64,000 nt of DNA from the NCBI GenBank assembly GCA_965116785.1, contig OZ220731.1:2976001-3040000 (forward strand), read 5' to 3'. The notes beneath the pieces are model-generated. The model ran no database searches and was not told the DNA's origin. It worked only from the letters and a program-made list of their open reading frames with translations. The stretch comes from Bin87 sp965116785. Lineage in GTDB: Bacteria > Chloroflexota > Dehalococcoidia > Lucifugimonadales > UBA3495. The position numbers were made by a program, and so were the translations under genes. Below are positions 22,173 through 30,381 of the stretch, piece by piece. Position 1 is the first letter of the stretch. Every line of letters begins with the position of its first letter.

Positions 22173-23858
22173 CTACACGCGGTAGAAGGCGCCGCCACCG
22201 GCCCAGAGGGCGCGCAGGGCCCGGTTGCCCACGACGGTGTCGAAGCTGATCCACTCGGCGGAGGGCTCGCCCACCGGTCCGAGGTAAAACCGTGGCGAGG
22301 CGTTGGAGTCGCCCGCCCGCGGCGTCAGCGGCTCCTCGCCGCCGTTCGGCCACGCGATGTACAGCCGGCCCCGCCGCAGGATGATGCGGAAGCTGGTCAG
22401 GTAGGGCGCGTGGCTGCGGTAGTGGCCGGCGAAGGCGTCCCACTCCGTGGAATAGGAGACCGACGCAGCCGGGGGCGCTGCGCCTTCACGGACGTACACG
22501 GCGGGGCCGTGGTGGACCTCGACCATCGCGGCGGCGTCTTGAGCGTCCTGTGGCGCACGGAAGCGCAAGGGGAACGGGTCGAAATGGTCGTCCGGAACGC
22601 AGAAGGTGTTCCCGTCGATGTGCTCCAGGGCGATGGCGGGTCGGTCCCGGTGGTGCAGTAGAAGCCGGCCATCCCGGGCGGTCAGGGTCAGGGCCGCGCT
22701 GGATGCCTGGTCAACGAACCGGCCGGCGTAGCGATCGGCAGATTCAACCCGTGTGGGGTCCGGCAAAGTCGGCGCTTCCGGAATCGGGCCGCCGTCGCGG
22801 ATTGCCGCCGCCGACTGGAGGGCGTAGCGGGCCGCCGGGTACAGGTCTCCCCCGGCGCCGTTGCACAATATGACGACGCCCAGGCCGTCGGTCTGGTCGG
22901 TAATCATGATGGACCGGAAGCCGACGGTGCTGCCGCCGTGGCCGATGAAATCGTGACCGTCGGCCCGGTGGATTATCAGGCCGAAACCGTAGCCGTACTC
23001 GTGCTGGTCTCCCCAGCGCCCGGGCATCTCGATTACCGGGGTGGTCATCAGTCCGTACATGGCTGGCGACACTATGGGACCAGCGTCTCCTCGGCCACCG
23101 TTGAGGAAGAGCCGGGCGAAGCGCGCCATGTCGCCAGCGGTGGACACCTGGCTGCCGTCGCCGACCGCGTACTCCGACCAGTGGGCCGGTATGAGCGTGT
23201 CGTTCAGCCGCCGCGGGCGGTCGTCGTGGAGGTCCACGTAGCCGGTGGCCATGCCGTGCCAGGCGCGATGGCTGATGACGGGCTCGCTGGCGTTCATGCC
23301 GAGGGGTTCCAGGACACGCTGCCGGATTACGCCAGCGTAATCCAGACCGGTGACGTCCTCCAGGAGCCAACCGAGAAGCTTGTAGCCGGTGTTGGAGTAG
23401 TGGTAGCGCGAGCCGGGTTCCCAGGCTGCCTCCGTGTCCCGCAAGGCGTAGCCCTCGTAGCGTGCGGCGGGGGCGAAATCGGTGCCCGCCGGCAGGCCGG
23501 CGGTGTGGCTCAGCAGGTGACGGAGTGTGATCGGGCCGTAGCGGGAGGGCAGGGCCAGCCAGGGCAGATGCGTGCTGATGGGAGCGTTGATGTCGAGGCG
23601 GCCGGCCGGCACCAGTTGCAGCAACGCCAGGGCGGTCATGGACTTGCCGATGCTGCCGATCTGGAAGGTGGTTTCAGGGAGCGCCGGGCTCCGCGCCGCC
23701 AGGTCGGCGTACCCGACGCCGGCGGTAAAGAGGGTCTGCCGACGGTCGGTCACGGATATCGACAGGCCCGCTGCGGGAGCGCCCGCAAGCCAGCGCTCCA
23801 GGTATGCGGTCAGGGGCGCGAAGTGCTGCGAAATGTCGGGGTTCGTTGGGAAGGCCAT
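22173..23858 (-). CDS. Serine beta-lactamase-like hydrolase (class C/EstB fold)
   Basis: A 561-residue protein. The penicillin-binding-protein-like domain covers about residues 10-370 with the catalytic Ser69-x-x-Lys72 in GSIGKSMTAL and Tyr154-Ser-Asn156 in HYSNTGY, and HGGSTVG near residue 310. The remaining 190 residues form a beta-rich C-terminal domain of the kind seen in D-aminopeptidase-like enzymes. No signal peptide is evident. It may be an esterase or peptidase; resistance is not implied. It is followed by a VapBC-like pair on the same strand. Confidence 0.88.
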   Translation of the reverse strand: MAFPTNPDISQHFAPLTAYLERWLAGAPAAGLSISVTDRRQTLFTAGVGYADLAARSPALPETTFQIGSIGKSMTALALLQLVPAGRLDINAPISTHLPWLALPSRYGPITLRHLLSHTAGLPAGTDFAPAARYEGYALRDTEAAWEPGSRYHYSNTGYKLLGWLLEDVTGLDYAGVIRQRVLEPLGMNASEPVISHRAWHGMATGYVDLHDDRPRRLNDTLIPAHWSEYAVGDGSQVSTAGDMARFARLFLNGGRGDAGPIVSPAMYGLMTTPVIEMPGRWGDQHEYGYGFGLIIHRADGHDFIGHGGSTVGFRSIMITDQTDGLGVVILCNGAGGDLYPAARYALQSAAAIRDGGPIPEAPTLPDPTRVESADRYAGRFVDQASSAALTLTARDGRLLLHHRDRPAIALEHIDGNTFCVPDDHFDPFPLRFRAPQDAQDAAAMVEVHHGPAVYVREGAAPPAASVSYSTEWDAFAGHYRSHAPYLTSFRIILRRGRLYIAWPNGGEEPLTPRAGDSNASPRFYLGPVGEPSAEWISFDTVVGNRALRALWAGGGAFYRV

Positions 23859-23876
23859 GATCGCGGCTGGAAGCGT

Positions 23877-24275
23877 TCAAATGGATATGATGCGCAGGCC
23901 GGGCAGCCGTTCGAAGTGCCGCCGGTTGTTGCTCAGTAGCGTCAGGTCGTGGTGCAGGGCGGTGGCCCCGATGAGCAGGTCCATGTCCGGGATGAGTGTT
24001 CCGGTAGAGCGCAGTCTTGCGCGCTCGACGCCGAATATCCGGCAGATGGGAATGTTCAGGTCAATGACAGGAAATTGCCGTAGGAAATCCGTCAATATGC
24101 TCTCCTCATGCACTGGCTCGTTGCTGTTCAGCACTCCTTCATAAATCTCGGCTACGGCTACGGATACGATGCTAATGCTGATGCCTTCTGGGCGTAACTC
24201 ATCTATGCGTCGCACCGTTCGCGGAACATGGTTGAGGTAGCTTATGGCCCAGTCGGTGTCCAGCAAGTTGCTCAT
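23877..24275 (-). CDS. VapC-like PIN-domain toxin
   Basis: A 132-residue PIN RNase: NLLDTDWAISYL with the first Asp pair, SVAVAEIYEGV with the Glu, and IPDMDLLIGATALHHDLTLLS with the last Asps. Such toxins cut tRNA or rRNA. The ATG at 24275 gives a normal VapC start; the upstream in-frame one at 24296 would overlap the antitoxin. It follows the antitoxin gene (24280-24591) by 4 bp. Confidence 0.85.
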   Translation of the reverse strand: MSNLLDTDWAISYLNHVPRTVRRIDELRPEGISISIVSVAVAEIYEGVLNSNEPVHEESILTDFLRQFPVIDLNIPICRIFGVERARLRSTGTLIPDMDLLIGATALHHDLTLLSNNRRHFERLPGLRIISI

Positions 24276-24279
24276 ACCG

Positions 24280-24591
24280 TCACGTCTTTGGCGCACAATA
24301 GATGCAATCGCAATCGGTGCCGCGGTGACGAGCTTGGTAGATGAACCGGTTCATCTCCTCCGCTGCGGCCTCAGCTTCCTTTATTTCGGCCTCGGTGGTC
24401 GGCGTCCAATCCGGTCTTAACCAGCCGCCGGCGGCCGCCTTTGACCGTTCGGTCATTTCCTCGGCAGACATTGCGGACACGGCGGTTTTGGTGTCCACGG
24501 TGACCAGGACTTCGTCTCCCTCCTTGAGGTCCAGGTTCTCGATGGGAACCAGAGCGCCATTGATAAATCTGGCTTTGACGGTCTTGAGCAT
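24280..24591 (-). CDS. Antitoxin of DUF104/AF2212 type paired with PIN toxin
   Basis: A 103-residue protein. The N-terminal MLKTVKARFINGALVPIEN then LDLKEGDEVLVTVD is the DUF104/AF2212-like antitoxin domain, which has a swapped-hairpin-like fold. The C-terminal half, AEIKEAEAAAEEMNRFIYQA, is a helix likely to bind the toxin. It ends with a Cys-rich CDCIYC tail that is unusual. Together with the following PIN gene it makes an operon. Confidence 0.75.
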   Translation of the reverse strand: MLKTVKARFINGALVPIENLDLKEGDEVLVTVDTKTAVSAMSAEEMTERSKAAAGGWLRPDWTPTTEAEIKEAEAAAEEMNRFIYQARHRGTDCDCIYCAPKT

Positions 24592-24619
24592 TTCTGTCTC
24601 CTTATCCAGGCGACCGCAC

Positions 24620-25633
24620 CTACCGTCCCGGCGCCGGCTTCTCACCGCCGAACAACAGCGGCTGCGCGGTGATGCGGGCCGTGATCCCCGTCTCCCCATC
24701 GTCGTCAGCCACCCGCAGCGCGCCGCCGATCTCCACCGCCGCCGTGCGCACGTAGCCCAGGCCGACGATGCGCGCGCCTTCCGGTGAGGGAACCACCGTC
24801 GCCGACGTCACCAGGCCCATCGCCGCGCCTTCGTCGTTGAGCAGGCGAGACCCGGGCAGCGCGCCGGCCTGGGCCGGGTCAGCGTCAAAGTCGAGGGACA
24901 CCATGTACTTCTGAACCTTGTGGTAGGTGTCCAGGCGGGCGATGACCTCCTGGCCGATGTAGCAGCCCTTGTGGAAATCGATGGCGCCGATGAGGCCGGC
25001 CTCCAGCGGGTTGTAGGTGTCGCTCATTTCGGAGCCGTGGGACGGCCGGGCCCGGGCGATGCGCAGAGTCTCGGCGGTCTGTGCGCTGATGACCACCGCA
25101 CCGGCCGCTGCCAGGTCGGCGGCGATGCGCGCAGCGTCTTCGGGATCATCGGCCAGCAGGTAGCGAGTGGGCGGGCTTTCTGAATCGTCGGGGTCGGTCG
25201 GAGGCTCGACCACGAGGATACCATCGTCGGAGACCCGGCCCAGAATATCGGCGGTGTTCGGACCGGTCAGGCACAGGAGAGAAGTCTTGTCCGTTATGTC
25301 CTCAACCTCCAGGTCCTCCATGATGGTGTACTTGTCCAGGAAGTCGATCACGTTCTGCTGCTGGCCAGGGCTGGTGAGCATGATCTGGTGGTCGCCGCAG
25401 TGGATCACGTACACCAGGTCCACGATGCGGCCCCGGTCGCTGGTCAGCACGGTGACGGCGACCTCGCCGGCCGGCGCGTCCGGGTCCACCAGGTTGGTGG
25501 ACAGGCGATTGAGCAGGTCGCGGGCGTCCTCGCCGGTGAGGAGCAGGATGCCGGAGTCGTCGGGGTACACGGCGGCGCGCTCGGTGGCGGCGCGGAACTC
25601 CTCGGCGGTGTGGGCGTCAATCGTGGTGGTCAT
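24620..25633 (-). CDS. ygfZ: YgfZ/GcvT-like folate-binding protein
   Basis: A 337-residue YgfZ protein. The signature KGCYIGQEVIARLDTYHKV holds the conserved Cys and lies at about residue 225-243. The N-terminal half has the aminomethyltransferase-like fold (GEDARDLLNRLSTNLVD, TSDRGRIVDLVYV). YgfZ binds tetrahydrofolate and is needed for full activity of some Fe-S enzymes in E. coli. The next gene upstream on the same strand, 140 bp away, encodes an A-type Fe-S carrier, which supports that role. Confidence 0.9.
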   Translation of the reverse strand: MTTTIDAHTAEEFRAATERAAVYPDDSGILLLTGEDARDLLNRLSTNLVDPDAPAGEVAVTVLTSDRGRIVDLVYVIHCGDHQIMLTSPGQQQNVIDFLDKYTIMEDLEVEDITDKTSLLCLTGPNTADILGRVSDDGILVVEPPTDPDDSESPPTRYLLADDPEDAARIAADLAAAGAVVISAQTAETLRIARARPSHGSEMSDTYNPLEAGLIGAIDFHKGCYIGQEVIARLDTYHKVQKYMVSLDFDADPAQAGALPGSRLLNDEGAAMGLVTSATVVPSPEGARIVGLGYVRTAAVEIGGALRVADDDGETGITARITAQPLLFGGEKPAPGR

Positions 25634-25720
25634 CGGGATCCTCCGAGATTGGTGCTGGCTGGTGACGAGATTGCGTCCCTTTGCTCGCGATGACAGGTTG
25701 AGTGCGGTCAGACACGAAAC

Positions 25721-25745
25721 AGGGGCGGGTATGCAACCCGCCCCT
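25721..25745. repeat. GC-rich palindrome between erpA-like gene and ygfZ
   Basis: Perfect 10-bp arms, AGGGGCGGGT and ACCCGCCCCT, around a 5-nt loop. It resembles the palindromes at 3171-3194 and 40463-40486. It sits about 30 bp downstream of the A-type carrier gene, where it could act as a weak terminator. To its left (25655-25710) is a short family B-like sequence, GCTCGCGATGACAGG. Confidence 0.75.
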
Positions 25746-25776
25746 GCGCCGCGTCGGTATGGTTTGGGCGTATTGG

Positions 25777-26133
25777 CTAGACGGCGAAGGAGGTGCCGCA
25801 GCCGCAGGCCTTCGTGGCGTTGGGGTTCTCGAAGACGAAGCCCTTGCCATTGAGGCCGTCGGAGAAGTCCAACTGGGTGCCGACCAGGTAGATGTAGGAC
25901 TTCTTGTCCACCATCACCTTGACGCCGTATTGCTCGACGATCTTGTCGGACTCGCGCTCCTTGTCGGTGATGGTCAGGTCGTAGGTGAGGCCGGAGCAGC
26001 CGCCGCCCTTGACGGCGACGCGCAGGCCCACGTTGTCCTGTATGCCTTCTTTGTCGGCGAAATACTTGATCTTCTCGGCGGCCTTTTCCGAAATCTCAAC
26101 GGTGAGTTCGACGCCGTTCTGTGTGATGGGCAT
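25777..26133 (-). CDS. A-type Fe-S cluster carrier (HesB/IscA/ErpA family)
   Basis: A 118-residue A-type carrier. The three conserved cysteines are present in GGGCSGLTYDL and in ACGCGTSF at the C-terminus. Between them lies the typical SYIYLVGTQLDFSDGLNGKGF stretch. It hands Fe-S clusters to target proteins. It is upstream of ygfZ on the same strand. Whether it is closest to ErpA, IscA or SufA is not decided by these motifs. Confidence 0.93.
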   Translation of the reverse strand: MPITQNGVELTVEISEKAAEKIKYFADKEGIQDNVGLRVAVKGGGCSGLTYDLTITDKERESDKIVEQYGVKVMVDKKSYIYLVGTQLDFSDGLNGKGFVFENPNATKACGCGTSFAV

Positions 26134-26243
26134 GGTTTGTTAACCTCCGCTGTGGGAGTGGATGATGGGATGATTTTACGAAAAACGGCGGGGGCGCGTC
26201 AAATGCCCTCACGGGGAGCGGATTACGGCGCGGGCCGGGCCGG

Positions 26244-26669
26244 TCATGACGGTTCGTTGGTGAGCAGTTCCTGAAATCCTGCGGGGTTGACTATCCGGAA
26301 TGTGAATTCGCCGTCAAGTTCCAGGAGGTCAGGGTCCGTGGTAATGATGGCATCGACGTGTTGCCAGATGGCGAGGTCGAGGACGGGAATGTCCTGTGGG
26401 TCCCGGCAATGTGCGCCTGATGGTGGAACCTGGTCGAAGGACTGGGCGTGGTGAAGATATTCGGTGATGATGGAGTCCTGCTGTTCCGTGGTCAGGCGGA
26501 ACCGCGGCTCCGCCAATTGGGTGATGAGTTCGTTGACCAGGTAGTCCGAGACGACGATCTGGATCACGCCGGTCTCCATCCAGTGCCAAATAATTGACCC
26601 CCGGTTGGGAACGGGAGTCATTGAGGCCAGCAGGGCGCTGGTGTCGCAGATAACGCGTTTGGTCGTCAC
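26244..26669 (-). CDS. PIN-domain toxin (PIN_3 type)
   Basis: A 141-residue PIN_3-family protein: VICDTSALLASM with the first Asp, SDYLVNELITQLAE with the Glu, and RDPQDIPVLDLAIWQHVDAIIT with the later acids. Members are annotated as TA toxins and cut RNA. Its start overlaps the stop of the antitoxin gene (26666-26992) as ATGA. The catalytic acids are intact. Confidence 0.8.
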   Translation of the reverse strand: MTTKRVICDTSALLASMTPVPNRGSIIWHWMETGVIQIVVSDYLVNELITQLAEPRFRLTTEQQDSIITEYLHHAQSFDQVPPSGAHCRDPQDIPVLDLAIWQHVDAIITTDPDLLELDGEFTFRIVNPAGFQELLTNEPS

Positions 26670-26992
26670 GTGTCGAGGATCTCTAGTATCTGCTCCTCGT
26701 CCATTCCGTTGGCCCGGAAGGCTTCGAGGGCTTCTTCGAAGGGAACGTAGTCGGTCGGCGTCAAGGTGACGCTTTCGTCCTCACGCCCTACGACCATAAA
26801 GCGTTCGCTCGGGAAGAGGTCCGCCATGGAGGCAGGGACGGTGAAGTGACGTGCGCCGTGTGGGTCGTAGGCTCTGGCGCCGGAGCAGACGAGTGCCCTT
26901 ATCAGCTCATCAGGGCTTATCCCCAGGTCCCGGCTCCTGTCGGCGATGTGATCCGCCGTCCGGTCCGGGATGTCGATTTGGATCGATTTCAT
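26666..26992 (-). CDS. Ribbon-helix-helix-like antitoxin of PIN_3 pair
   Basis: A 108-residue protein starting MKSIQIDIPDRTADHIADRS then DLGISPDELIRALVCSGAR, an RHH-type DNA-binding pattern. The acidic C-terminus (YVPFEEALEAFRANGMDEEQ) would contact the toxin. It is the first gene of the two-gene TA operon with the PIN_3 protein and is likely to autorepress it. No operator is obvious in the 110 bp upstream. Confidence 0.72.
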   Translation of the reverse strand: MKSIQIDIPDRTADHIADRSRDLGISPDELIRALVCSGARAYDPHGARHFTVPASMADLFPSERFMVVGREDESVTLTPTDYVPFEEALEAFRANGMDEEQILEILDT

Positions 26993-27102
26993 GAGGGTAT
27001 GTCCGTGAATCCGTCGTGTGTGGCTAAGTACAGCCCCGCTGGGTAGTCAGGAAAGAAATCACCTTGCGATGGGACGTCTTATCACTGATCGCGCCATGAA
27101 CT

Positions 27103-28338
27103 CTAACCGCCGCCCGCGGACCCATTTACCGCGTCGACCACGGCCTGCCAACCTGCTCCCCGCTCCCGCGCGGCGGCCGCTACGTCCTCGTACTCCGGCG
27201 ACGCGCTGACCACTTCGCCGGCCAGCCACTTGCGTTTCACCCGCATGGGCCCGTACTCCGTGGACACCGTTACGATGTCCCGGTCCGCCACGTAGCGGCC
27301 CACCGGTCGGACCCGCACCCCCAGCGTCGGCGTGTCCCGCAGGAACGCCTCCGCCAGCCGGCTTTCCAAATGCGCCGGCCCGAGCGCCGAGAGCAGCACG
27401 CCCGGCCGGTTCTTCTTCATCTGGATGGGCGTGTGCCACGCGTCGAAAGCGCCGGCCTCGAAGAGGCGCTCCATGGCGAAGCCCAGCTGCTCGCCAGTGG
27501 CGTTGTCCAGGTTGGTTTCCAGCAGCACCACGTTGTCCTGCCAGCGGGCGAAGGACCGGTCCGCGTGAATGTCCGGAGATTGCCGCGCTTCGCTCGCAAT
27601 GACAGGGGTGGTTTCGCCGAGCCACAGGCGCAGCACGTTGGGAAAGGCGGCCGGATCCTTGCCGCCGGCGCCCACCCCGACGCGGGCGATGGTCATGGCC
27701 GGCTGCCGGAATTCGTCGGCCAGGGTGGTAATCAGCGCCGCCCCGGTGGGTGTGGTCAGCTCGCCGACTCCGGCGTGGAACTGACGCTCCGGCGCGACCG
27801 GCGCTCCGGCTGCTGCGATGATCTCCAGCGTGGCCGGCGCCGGGTTGCTGTAGCCGCCGGGCCGGCGCGGGCCACCCGGTTCGCCCAGCACCAGCGGCGA
27901 TGCGTAGACGCGCTCGATTCCCAGGCACTCCAACCCGTGTACGACGCCGACCACGTCCACGAGGGTGTCGGCGGTGCCCAGTTCGTGCAGGTGAATCTGG
28001 TCGGGTTCGTCGCCGTGGACGCGCGCCTCAGCGGCGAACAGGGTATTGAGCACGGCGATGGCTTGCGTCCGGGTGGCGTCGGACAGGGATGACGCGCCGG
28101 CCACCGCGTCCAGCATTTGTTGGGGTGTGTAGCGAGGGGCAGCCGAAACGTCCACCACGGCGCGGGTGCCACGCACTTCGCAGCGGGTCTCGGTGGCGGT
28201 CGCGATGTCAATGCCCGGGATCCCAAGGGCGTCAACGGATTCCCGCACGGCGTCGGGGGGGAGTCCGGCATCCAACAGCGCGCCGAGGAGCATATCGCCG
28301 CTGGCGCCGCCGACGGACTGGATGAATGCGGTTTTCAT
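27103..28338 (-). CDS. larC: Nickel-pincer cofactor biosynthesis protein LarC
   Basis: A 411-residue LarC (DUF111) protein: AFIQSVGGASGDMLLGALLDAGL at the start, IHLHELGTADTLVDVVGV, and VVLLETNLDNATGEQLGFAMERLFEAGA. LarC inserts nickel into the pincer nucleotide made by LarB and LarE. The start at 28338 overlaps the larE stop by four bases. A family B repeat encodes the peptide VIASEARQS (about residues 245-253) in the middle of the protein, probably in a surface loop, with the reading frame kept. Confidence 0.92.
   Translation of the reverse strand: MKTAFIQSVGGASGDMLLGALLDAGLPPDAVRESVDALGIPGIDIATATETRCEVRGTRAVVDVSAAPRYTPQQMLDAVAGASSLSDATRTQAIAVLNTLFAAEARVHGDEPDQIHLHELGTADTLVDVVGVVHGLECLGIERVYASPLVLGEPGGPRRPGGYSNPAPATLEIIAAAGAPVAPERQFHAGVGELTTPTGAALITTLADEFRQPAMTIARVGVGAGGKDPAAFPNVLRLWLGETTPVIASEARQSPDIHADRSFARWQDNVVLLETNLDNATGEQLGFAMERLFEAGAFDAWHTPIQMKKNRPGVLLSALGPAHLESRLAEAFLRDTPTLGVRVRPVGRYVADRDIVTVSTEYGPMRVKRKWLAGEVVSASPEYEDVAAAARERGAGWQAVVDAVNGSAGGG
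27577..27605. repeat. Family B dispersed repeat inside larC
   Basis: Twenty-nine bases identical, in opposite orientation, to 49424-49452. It reads GAGATTGCCGCGCTTCGCTC followed by GCAATGACA. The outer seven bases at each end are nearly complementary, so it is the hairpin half of the family B element. Insertion preserved the larC frame. Confidence 0.85.
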
Positions 28339-29186
28339 CCCCGGGAATTGGCCGTTCCAACGCGCAGCACGTCGTTGAGGCTGCCGGAGCGCAGGCCGCT
28401 GAGGTCCAGGGAGACCCAGAGGTAACCCAGGGCTTTCAGCTGTCGGGTGATCTGGTCGCGGTGGGCGAAGGCCAGATCCATCTCGTCGGCGCCCACCTCG
28501 ATGCGGCACAGCTTGTCGTGGTGGCGAGCGCGGACTTCGCGGAGGCCCAGATCGCGCAGCATGTCCTCGGCGGCCTCGATGCGCTTCAGGGACTCCACGG
28601 TAACCGGCGTGCCGTAGGGTATGCGCGACGAGAGGCAGGGCTGGGCCGGCTTGTCCCACAGCGGCACTCCCAGCCAGAGTGCGGCGGCGCGCACCTGCGT
28701 CTTGTCCATGCCCGCTTCAACCATGGGACTGCGGATGTTGTGCTCGGCGGCGGCGGTCATGCCGGGCCGGTAGTCGCCCAGGTCGTCCGTGTTGGCGCCG
28801 TTGGCGATCCATTGGAAGCCTTCGGCGGCGGCCAGGGCGGCGAGTTGGTCGTACAACTCGGTCTTGCAGAAATAGCAGCGCTGGGGTGAGTTGGCCACGT
28901 AGCCTTCCCGCTGCAGTTCGTCGGTGCGTATCACCCGGTGGTTGAGTCCAAACTCAGTGGCCACCATCTCCGCGTCGCCCAGGTCTCGCGCCGCCAGAGC
29001 CGGCGAAATGGCGGTGACGGCCAGGGCGCGATCGCCCAAGGCGCGATTCGCGGCCACGGCCAGCAGGGCGCTGTCAACGCCGCCCGAGTAGGCAACGATG
29101 ACCGATTCCATCTCCCGCAGAATCGATTCCAGCCTGGGCAGGCAGTCGGGGGGCGCCTCTATGCGTTGGTGGTCAATCTTTGACAT
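28335..29186 (-). CDS. larE: ATP-dependent sacrificial sulfur transferase LarE
   Basis: A 283-residue LarE protein. The PP-loop SGGVDS lies at residues 34-39 for ATP binding. Cys184 in QPCLSSRIPYG corresponds to the cysteine that donates its sulfur in lactobacillus LarE; a second Cys pair is CYFC at residues 104-107. LarE sulfurates the nicotinic-acid-derived precursor of the nickel-pincer cofactor. It is upstream of and overlaps larC, so the two form an operon. larB and the lactate racemase larA are not in the window. The start at 29186 was preferred to 29201. Confidence 0.92.
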   Translation of the reverse strand: MSKIDHQRIEAPPDCLPRLESILREMESVIVAYSGGVDSALLAVAANRALGDRALAVTAISPALAARDLGDAEMVATEFGLNHRVIRTDELQREGYVANSPQRCYFCKTELYDQLAALAAAEGFQWIANGANTDDLGDYRPGMTAAAEHNIRSPMVEAGMDKTQVRAAALWLGVPLWDKPAQPCLSSRIPYGTPVTVESLKRIEAAEDMLRDLGLREVRARHHDKLCRIEVGADEMDLAFAHRDQITRQLKALGYLWVSLDLSGLRSGSLNDVLRVGTANSRG

Positions 29187-29263
29187 AATTCTCGCCGGCA
29201 ATGATTAGTCAGTCTGGCATCATTCTACTACAACGGGTGTGATACACCGCCGGGAGACCCACG

Positions 29264-29620
29264 ATGACAGTTCAGAGCATCAGCGCGATAACGCTGGCGG
29301 TGCGCGACATGGCGCAGGCGGTGGCCTTCTACCACGAAGGAGCGGGCATCCCCATCCTCTACGGCGGCCCGGAGGCGTCATTCACCTCGCTCAGCGTCGG
29401 CGACGGCTACCTGAACCTGATCCTGTCCGCCGACGCCGACGTGCGCTGGTGGGGTCGCTGCATCCTCTACGTCGACGACGTGGACGCCCACCACCGACGG
29501 ATGGTTGACGCTGGCTACACGCCCGACGATGAACCTGCCGACGCCCCGTGGCGGGAGCGCTACTACCACATCACCGACCCGGACGGCCACGAGATCAGCT
29601 TTGCGCGGCCGCTTGGATAG
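29264..29620 (+). CDS. VOC-family (glyoxalase/bleomycin-resistance-like) protein
   Basis: A 118-residue single VOC unit: SAITLAVRDMAQAVAFYHE with the first metal-ligand position, then ILYVDDVDAHHRRMVDAG and WRERYYHITDPDGHEISFA with the last Glu. Such proteins are metal-dependent dioxygenases, isomerases or binding proteins. Two copies or a dimer make the active unit. It is transcribed away from larE and toward the Septu-like pair. The substrate is not inferable. Confidence 0.85.
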   Translation: MTVQSISAITLAVRDMAQAVAFYHEGAGIPILYGGPEASFTSLSVGDGYLNLILSADADVRWWGRCILYVDDVDAHHRRMVDAGYTPDDEPADAPWRERYYHITDPDGHEISFARPLG

Positions 29621-29642
29621 CCGGCGTAACGGATTCCATCGA

Positions 29643-30380
29643 TCAGATCAGATAACGCCCATGTCCGGCCTGCTCCACCTGTTGCCGGCAGATTGAGGAG
29701 AATCGGGCGTGGGGAGATACAACGCTGGACACCACCACAGGTAATAAGTGCGGCGTTATCGCAGCCACATTGTCCAGAGTTTCTTCAACGCGTTTGGCGC
29801 GTTGCTGGCGATACGTCGGTAAATGGACCCGGCGCACTTTCGTGTCGCGCAAAATAGCCTCGCTTTGAGTCGTGAAGCGATTCAGGGCCAGATCGTCTAT
29901 GGTTTTCTGCGCGTTAGCCTTGATAACGCCTGTTATGCCGGCGCGTGCCTCAATCTCTCCGGTTTCCAAGCGGTACTCGAAAACGGAGTTCGGATCAACC
30001 CCGCTTGATGGTTCTGCACATGGATCGATGTAAGAGTCCGCTTCGTCGGCGTCGCCGGGCCATTGCCCGCCTTTTACACTGTTACACGCCTGACAAGCAT
30101 AAACCAGGTTGTTCCAGTCGTAGATTAGATCGGGGAACAGGTGTCTCGGTCGAAAATGGTCGCAGGTGAAAAGCACGCCTTCTTCGTCGGTCAAGTCGGA
30201 ATCTTGCGCGCCCAAGCCGTCTTCCGGCGCCCTCCACAAAGGCTCACGCTCGCAGTAGGCGCAAACGCCACCAAACACGCGGTCCAAAGAGTGGTTCAAC
30301 GAACCAAAATCGTCGGTTCTGTCCTGTCGCAGTCTCGCAAGTTCTTGAGGTTCGTTTCCGGGGCGTTCCACCGTGTGCAT
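29643..30380 (-). CDS. ptuB: HNH endonuclease, PtuB-like (Septu effector)
   Basis: A 245-residue HNH nuclease of the PtuB/TIGR02646 type. The zinc pairs are CAYC at residues 40-43 and CQAC later, and the HNH core reads TCDHFRPR, then DWNNLVYACQACNSVKG. It starts one base after the stop of the ATPase gene (30382), so the two are one operon. In Septu systems PtuA ATPase controls PtuB nuclease to stop phage. The C-terminal third is helical and basic. Prediction rests on the gene pair and motif order; strain-level defence has not been shown. Confidence 0.82.
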   Translation of the reverse strand: MHTVERPGNEPQELARLRQDRTDDFGSLNHSLDRVFGGVCAYCEREPLWRAPEDGLGAQDSDLTDEEGVLFTCDHFRPRHLFPDLIYDWNNLVYACQACNSVKGGQWPGDADEADSYIDPCAEPSSGVDPNSVFEYRLETGEIEARAGITGVIKANAQKTIDDLALNRFTTQSEAILRDTKVRRVHLPTYRQQRAKRVEETLDNVAAITPHLLPVVVSSVVSPHARFSSICRQQVEQAGHGRYLI

Positions 30381-30381
30381 G

